Below the pieces are notes generated by a model. That model saw nothing but the letters and a program-made list of their open reading frames with translations. It made no database searches and was not told the origin of the DNA. The position numbers and the translations under genes were made by a program. From assembly GCA_035447065.1 (NCBI GenBank), contig DAOTGJ010000025.1:1-50060 (forward strand): a DNA stretch of 50,060 bases, written 5' to 3'. This stretch comes from CALEMW01 sp035447065 (GTDB lineage Bacteria; Krumholzibacteriota; Krumholzibacteriia; LZORAL124-64-63). Each line of letters starts with the position of its first letter. The first letter of the stretch is position 1. Below are positions 46,390 through 50,060 of the stretch, piece by piece.

Positions 46390-47705
46390 GCCTCCTCCGC
46401 GCGGGCCACCGGCAGGTCGGCCCAGCGGGTGGTGTAGGCGGGGGAGCGGTGCTCCTGGCGCATGCGCCAGGCGCGGCCCTCGCCCTCGGCCGCCACCTGC
46501 ACGGTGCCGCGGCCCAGGCGCTCGTTGAGGCGGTCCAGCACGTCCATGAGGTGCTGGCGGCCCGGGGCCGGCGCGGGCCGGCGGCGCGGCGCCGCCACGC
46601 GGGCCGCCGCGGGGGGGAAGAGCTCCTGCTGCACCACGTCCTCCGGGGAGAGGTCCAGCAGCATGACGCCGGCCTTCATGTAGCGGTAGCCGCCGCGCCA
46701 GATCTCGCTCAGGGCGTCCACGGCGGCCGCCACGATCTCGCCGGTCTCGCGGCTGGGCCGCGCCAGGGTGCGCACGGCGCTGTTCTGGTAGTAGGGCTCG
46801 GCCTCGTTGAAGGGGCTGGTCTGCAGGAAGACCATGAGGGCGCCGGCGCGCGAGCGCTGGCCGCGCAGCTTCTCCGCGGTGCGCGCTGCGAAGCTGCTCA
46901 CCGCCTCGCGCATGACGTCGGGTTCGGTCACCCGCGTGCCGAAGGAGCGCGAGGTCATGATCTGCTGCTTGGTGGGCGGCACCTCCTCCAGGGGCAGGCA
47001 CGAGACGCCCCGCAGCTCGTGGACGATGCGCTCCAGCACCACGTTGAAGCGGCGGCGGACGAGGTGGGGGTCGGCCGCGCGCAGGTCCAGCGCGGTGTGG
47101 ATCCCGAGCTGATGCAGCCTCTCGGACCAGCGTCGGCCGACGCCCCACACATCCTTCACGTCGATCTGGGCCAGGTGCGCCGTCACGTGCTCGCCAAGGG
47201 AGCTGAGATCCAGCACGCCGCCGGTCTCGGGGTTCCGCTTGGCGATGCGGTTGGCCACCTTGGCGAGCACCTTGGTGGGCCCGATGCCCACGGACACGGG
47301 GATGCCCGTCTGCCGCCGCACCGCCCGCGCGAGGTCCCGCCCGTGGGCGGTGAGGTCACGGCCGGTGAAGCCCGCCAGATCGAGGAAGGCCTCGTCGATG
47401 GAGTAGCGCTCGATGGCCGGCGAGAACTGGGTCAGCACCTGCATGACCCGCGCCGACATGTCGCCGTAGAGCGCGTAGTTGGAGGAGAAGACGGCCACCT
47501 TGTCGTGGTCCGCCAGCCGCTTGAACTCGTGGAAGGGCGCCCCCATGGGCACGCCCATGGCCTTGGCCTCGTTGGACCGCGCGATCACGCACCCGTCGTT
47601 GTTGGACAGCACCACCACGGGCCGTCCCTCCAGCCGCGGATCGAAGACCCGCTCGCACGAGGCGTAGAAGTTGTTGCAGTCCACCAGGGCGAAGACGTGT
47701 CGCAT
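46386..47705 (-). CDS. umuC: Y-family translesion DNA polymerase V subunit UmuC
   Basis: Error-prone polymerase that copies damaged DNA. The 439-residue product has catalytic residues in FALVDCNNFYASCERVF (Asp9) and RYSIDEAFLDL (Asp/Glu pair near 103). The UmuC-specific stretch PVVVLSNNDGCVIARSNEAK, the helix-hairpin-helix region near 185 and a C-terminal DUF4113-like end (HLMDVLDRLNERLGRGTVQV) follow. It begins 13 bases after umuD. A C-terminal beta-clamp-binding motif was not pinpointed. Confidence 0.95.
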   Translation of the reverse strand: MRHVFALVDCNNFYASCERVFDPRLEGRPVVVLSNNDGCVIARSNEAKAMGVPMGAPFHEFKRLADHDKVAVFSSNYALYGDMSARVMQVLTQFSPAIERYSIDEAFLDLAGFTGRDLTAHGRDLARAVRRQTGIPVSVGIGPTKVLAKVANRIAKRNPETGGVLDLSSLGEHVTAHLAQIDVKDVWGVGRRWSERLHQLGIHTALDLRAADPHLVRRRFNVVLERIVHELRGVSCLPLEEVPPTKQQIMTSRSFGTRVTEPDVMREAVSSFAARTAEKLRGQRSRAGALMVFLQTSPFNEAEPYYQNSAVRTLARPSRETGEIVAAAVDALSEIWRGGYRYMKAGVMLLDLSPEDVVQQELFPPAAARVAAPRRRPAPAPGRQHLMDVLDRLNERLGRGTVQVAAEGEGRAWRMRQEHRSPAYTTRWADLPVARAEEA

Positions 47706-47718
47706 GGGCTCGACCTTC

Positions 47719-48336
47719 TCAGGCGGTCTTGTGGATGACGCTGGTGACCACGCCCCAGATGACCAGGTCCGTGTCGCCGGTGATCTCGATGGGCTTGTAG
47801 TCCGGGTTCTCGGGCATGAGGTACAGGCGCGCGCCGGTCTTCTTCAGACGCTTGACCGTGAGCTCGCCGTTGACCGCGGCCACCACGATGCGGCCGTCGG
47901 CGGCGCTCTCCGCCCGGTCCACCACCAGCACGTCGTCCGGGTGGATGCCCGCGTTGATCATGGACAGGCCCTCCACGCGCACGAAGAACGTGGAGGCCGG
48001 GCGCTTGACCAGGAACTCGTTCAGGTCGAGCCGCTTCTCCATGTGGTCGTCGGCGGGAGAGGGGAAGCCGGCCGCCACGCGGTGCTCGAACAGGGGCAGC
48101 GGCTGCGACGCGGCGCGGAAGTCCGGCAGCAGCACGTTGTCGCCGTGGGGCAGGCCGTCGCCGGGGCGGGCCTCGGCGTTGCGGGCGCGCGCGTCCAGGA
48201 TCTCCTGGATGGGCACCACCAGGCTCTCGGGGATGCGCATGGGCTGGGTGGGCTCCCCGTAGCGGCCGGTGCCGCGGGGGCGGCCGGCGCCGGGGCGGGC
48301 GCCGCCGTGGGAGGATCCGGAGGTCTTCTTGGCCAT
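47719..48336 (-). CDS. umuD: UmuD/LexA-type self-cleaving protein with basic N-terminal extension
   Basis: Partner of UmuC, activated by RecA-stimulated self-cleavage. The 205-residue product has the S24 peptidase fold: cleavage site AAGFPSP near residue 88 (Ala-Gly bond), nucleophile serine in VEGLSMINAG and general-base lysine in ELTVKRLKK. Standard UmuD is about 140 residues. Here about 60 extra residues precede the cleavage site, with GGARPGAGRPRGTGRYGEP (AT-hook-like) then PMRIPESLVVPIQEILDARA, which could be a small DNA-binding region. GGAG lies before the ATG. Confidence 0.9.
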   Translation of the reverse strand: MAKKTSGSSHGGARPGAGRPRGTGRYGEPTQPMRIPESLVVPIQEILDARARNAEARPGDGLPHGDNVLLPDFRAASQPLPLFEHRVAAGFPSPADDHMEKRLDLNEFLVKRPASTFFVRVEGLSMINAGIHPDDVLVVDRAESAADGRIVVAAVNGELTVKRLKKTGARLYLMPENPDYKPIEITGDTDLVIWGVVTSVIHKTA

Positions 48337-48457
48337 GGCGGGACTCCTTTCTTGATTTGGGTACGGTAACGGAATTCCGGCGTGGGAGCAAGAGGAAAGA
48401 TGCGTGAGATGATGCTTGTAACATGCAGCGGAGAAATCAGATAACCGGCCAATAAGG

Positions 48458-48479
48458 ATTTCCGTACGATAAATTTCCG
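48458..48479. repeat. Short direct repeat ATTTCCG upstream of umuD
   Basis: ATTTCCG at 48458-48464 and again at 48473-48479 (15-base period), with TACGATAA between. It lies in the 242-base gap between divergent umuD and the secreted-protein gene, about 120 bases from the umuD start. The same heptamer recurs as an inverted repeat past the end of the operon. Confidence 0.4.
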
Positions 48480-48578
48480 TCGCGCCGGCCGCACCCTTGA
48501 CGCCGCGCCCGTTTCCCTGCAGGATGACCCCGTTCCCGCCGAGGCGACCCCGAACCTCCCGCTCAAGGAGGCCCGTCC

Positions 48579-49226
48579 ATGCGCACCGTCCCGATCGCCG
48601 CCCTGCTCCTGCTGCTCGCCGCCGTCGCTCCGGCCGCCGAGCTCGTCCTGGCCCCCGTCGCCGCCGGCGACGACGCCCGCCTCGCCTGCGAGGGCGACCT
48701 CGACTTCCTGGCCGGCACGTCCTCCACCGCGGCCCAGCTCCAGGTGGGCGGCACCGCCTACGGCTGCGACCGCGAGTGGGCCGCGAGCTGCGAGTTCGAC
48801 CTGGGCCCCGTGCCCGCGGACCTGGACCTGCTCTCCGCCGTCTTCACCGTGCGCAAGACCGGCTACGCCGACGACGCCCAGGGCCTCTTCTACCTGGGCC
48901 TCTTCACGTACCCGGCCTCCGGCGCCCCGACCGCCGTCCCGCGCGACGACCTGGACCCGCAGACCGCCCTGGGCGTGGTCTGGCTCACCGCCGTGAACGG
49001 CGACCTCAGCTTCGACGTGACCGAACCGGTGGAGCGCGTGCTGGGCGACCCCGGCGCGCGCCTGGGCCTGCTGCTGGCGGGGGTCTACTCCGAGGCGGGC
49101 TACGAGGACTGGATCACCATCGGCGGCGCCGCCCACGCGCAGCCGCCGCGGCTCACGCTGACCTATGCGGGAGCGGTGGGGAACGAGCCGCGGACGTGGT
49201 CGGAGGTCAAGGCCCTCTATCGCTAG
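48579..49226 (+). CDS. Secreted protein with DNRLRE-like beta domain
   Basis: Function unknown. The 215-residue product has a signal peptide (residues 1-19, cleaved near APA-AE). A single beta-sandwich-like domain of about 180 residues follows; its pattern (LDLLSAVFTVRKTGYADD and FDVTEPVERVLGDPGARLGLL) recalls DNRLRE-type carbohydrate-associated modules. Two cysteines occur near residues 62 and 70. It ends RTWSEVKALYR, a short tail that looks like a conserved C-terminal tag. AAGGAGG lies 8 bases before the ATG. A weak promoter candidate TTGACG (48497-48502) is upstream. Confidence 0.7.
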   Translation: MRTVPIAALLLLLAAVAPAAELVLAPVAAGDDARLACEGDLDFLAGTSSTAAQLQVGGTAYGCDREWAASCEFDLGPVPADLDLLSAVFTVRKTGYADDAQGLFYLGLFTYPASGAPTAVPRDDLDPQTALGVVWLTAVNGDLSFDVTEPVERVLGDPGARLGLLLAGVYSEAGYEDWITIGGAAHAQPPRLTLTYAGAVGNEPRTWSEVKALYR

Positions 49227-49245
49227 GGTTGTGCCACTGAAATTG

Positions 49246-49277
49246 TGCCCGGCCTATCCCTCGCAACAGGCCGGGCA
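49246..49277 (+). terminator. Hairpin between the secreted-protein gene and the transposase-like gene
   Basis: A perfect 10-bp stem TGCCCGGCCT / AGGCCGGGCA with a 12-base loop (49256-49267). Its right arm ends on the A of the downstream ATG. It could terminate the previous gene, hide the next start, or belong to the end of a mobile element. A TTGTGCC direct repeat lies just before it (49229-49249). Confidence 0.5.
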
Positions 49278-50060
49278 TGAACACACGACGACCCGGCTGG
49301 CAACCGCCCCACTGCCCCAACCCCAACTGCAAGCACCACCACGGCTTGGCCGAAGGCTGGCGCTACAAGCGCCGCGGCTTCTTCCTGCGCCGCATCCGCC
49401 CCTACCGTATCCAGCGGTTCACATGCCTCACCTGCGGCCGCAACTTCAGTAGCCAAACGTTCTCCACCACCTACTGGCAGAAGCGGCCCGAGCTCGATCC
49501 GAAGATCCTGCTCAACACCGTCGGTTGCATGGCCAACCGCCAAGGCGCCAGGGCGCTGCAGGCGGCGCCGTCGACCATCGACCGGCACATCGCCAGGCTC
49601 GGCCGGCACTGCATGCTGTTGCATATGAAGCTGTTGGAGGGGGTGCCGTCGCCGGCGGAGATCGTCTTCGACGGGTTCGAGTCGTTCGAGTTGAGTCAGT
49701 ACTACCCGTTCCACCACAACATCGCCGTGGAGCCGGACAACGGATTCTTCCTCTACCACACCGATAGTCCGCTGCGCCGGAAGGGGCGGATGACAGAAGT
49801 CCAGAAGAAGCGTCGTGAAGAGCTCGAGACCGAGCTTGGTCGACCGGATCCGAAGGCGGTTCAGAACGGGATCCGCGACCTCCTCGAGTTCGTGACCCGG
49901 GGCCGGACCGTCATCACCGGCCGCAGTGACGAGCATCCCGCGTACAAGCGTGCGATCGCTGAGATCCGGTGCCGTGTTCGGCACCACGTGACATCGAGCA
50001 AGGATCACCGCGACAAGCACAACCCGTTGTGGGAAGTCAACCTGGCCGACCTGATGATCC
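49277..50060 (+). CDS. Transposase-like protein with N-terminal zinc ribbon (3' end outside window)
   Basis: The frame is open from the ATG at 49277 to the right edge (261 codons). The N-terminus has a zinc-ribbon pattern HCPNPNCKHHHG and, 30 residues on, FTCLTCGRNFSSQTFSTTYW. A helix-turn-helix-like segment follows (GARALQAAPSTIDRHIARLG, residues about 98-117). Then comes EIVFDGFESFELSQYYP, whose Asp fits the first acidic residue of a DDE catalytic core; a candidate second Asp is in TGRSDEHPAYKRAI. This layout is that of IS1/IS1595-like transposases, though I cannot name the family. Codons are less GC-biased than in the neighbours (TTG, CAT, GTT, CGT, AGT), consistent with recent arrival. 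No ribosome site is seen; the start falls on a hairpin. Confidence 0.65.
   Translation, partial: MNTRRPGWQPPHCPNPNCKHHHGLAEGWRYKRRGFFLRRIRPYRIQRFTCLTCGRNFSSQTFSTTYWQKRPELDPKILLNTVGCMANRQGARALQAAPSTIDRHIARLGRHCMLLHMKLLEGVPSPAEIVFDGFESFELSQYYPFHHNIAVEPDNGFFLYHTDSPLRRKGRMTEVQKKRREELETELGRPDPKAVQNGIRDLLEFVTRGRTVITGRSDEHPAYKRAIAEIRCRVRHHVTSSKDHRDKHNPLWEVNLADLMI

Noticed and set aside
48337..48578. Classical LexA box (CTGT-N8-ACAG) upstream of umuD
   Set aside because: Not present on either strand; only unrelated short repeats and a weak TTGCTC-N17-TACCGT promoter were seen.

Overview
The window is about 50 kb of very GC-rich bacterial chromosome (third codon positions almost all G or C). Genes are dense, often overlap by 1-4 bases, and nearly all are housekeeping or respiratory. 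The organism looks like a Gram-negative, aerobic or microaerobic heterotroph: it has a FadL-type outer-membrane channel, several lipoproteins, a System II (ResB/CcsA) cytochrome c maturation pair, a cbb3 oxidase with fused CcoN-CcoO, a B-type succinate dehydrogenase and a ferredoxin-linked 2-oxoacid oxidoreductase. A secreted protein with a dockerin-like C-terminus and another ending in a short conserved-looking tail recall FCB-group candidate phyla (Krumholzibacteriota/Eisenbacteria-like), but this placement is inference. No rRNA, tRNA or CRISPR array was seen.

Layout. 1-5704: the end of an RNase E/G gene, then on the minus strand a family 2 glycosyltransferase, a rhomboid protease, an SGNH-hydrolase lipoprotein and a FadL-like porin. 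5873-10083: the ccsA-resB pair (minus), divergent from an IscR-like Rrf2 regulator with a C-x6-C-x5-C-x2-H motif. 10172-10795: a secreted dockerin-like protein. 11031-17059: a complete suf iron-sulfur operon (rrf2-sufC-B-D-S-U-sufT) in which every junction overlaps; an IscR-like operator covers its promoter region. 17143-18198: a beta-propeller lipoprotein. 18377-21234: the three-gene proton-translocating transhydrogenase. 21459-24910: sdhCAB. 25042-25947: a Ppx/GppA phosphatase.

25949-28602 (minus) is an unusual two-gene unit whose larger subunit looks like the N-terminal half of cytochrome bd subunit I fused to two haem-c motifs. 28649-33235 (minus) is a 1528-residue protein with an adenylate-forming domain, a long unrecognised middle and a GNAT acetyltransferase end. 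33572-40903 (plus) is the cbb3 oxidase cluster (ccoI-ccoS-ccoNO-ccoQ-ccoP-ccoG plus a 40-residue membrane protein). After it come an NSS-family sodium symporter, korAB, an umuD-umuC-alkD repair operon, a secreted protein, and the start of a transposase-like gene that runs off the right edge.

Together these genes form an energy-metabolism neighbourhood: iron-sulfur assembly supplies SdhB, KorB and CcoG; ResB/CcsA attaches haem to CcoO, CcoP and the bd-like subunit; Sdh and Kor feed electrons into quinone and ferredoxin; two oxidase-like systems are likely terminal steps; and Pnt couples the proton gradient to NADPH. The strongest candidates for something little described are the bd-like haem-c pair, the giant adenylating/acetyltransferase fusion, the 40-residue protein after ccoG, and operator-like palindromes shared between promoters.
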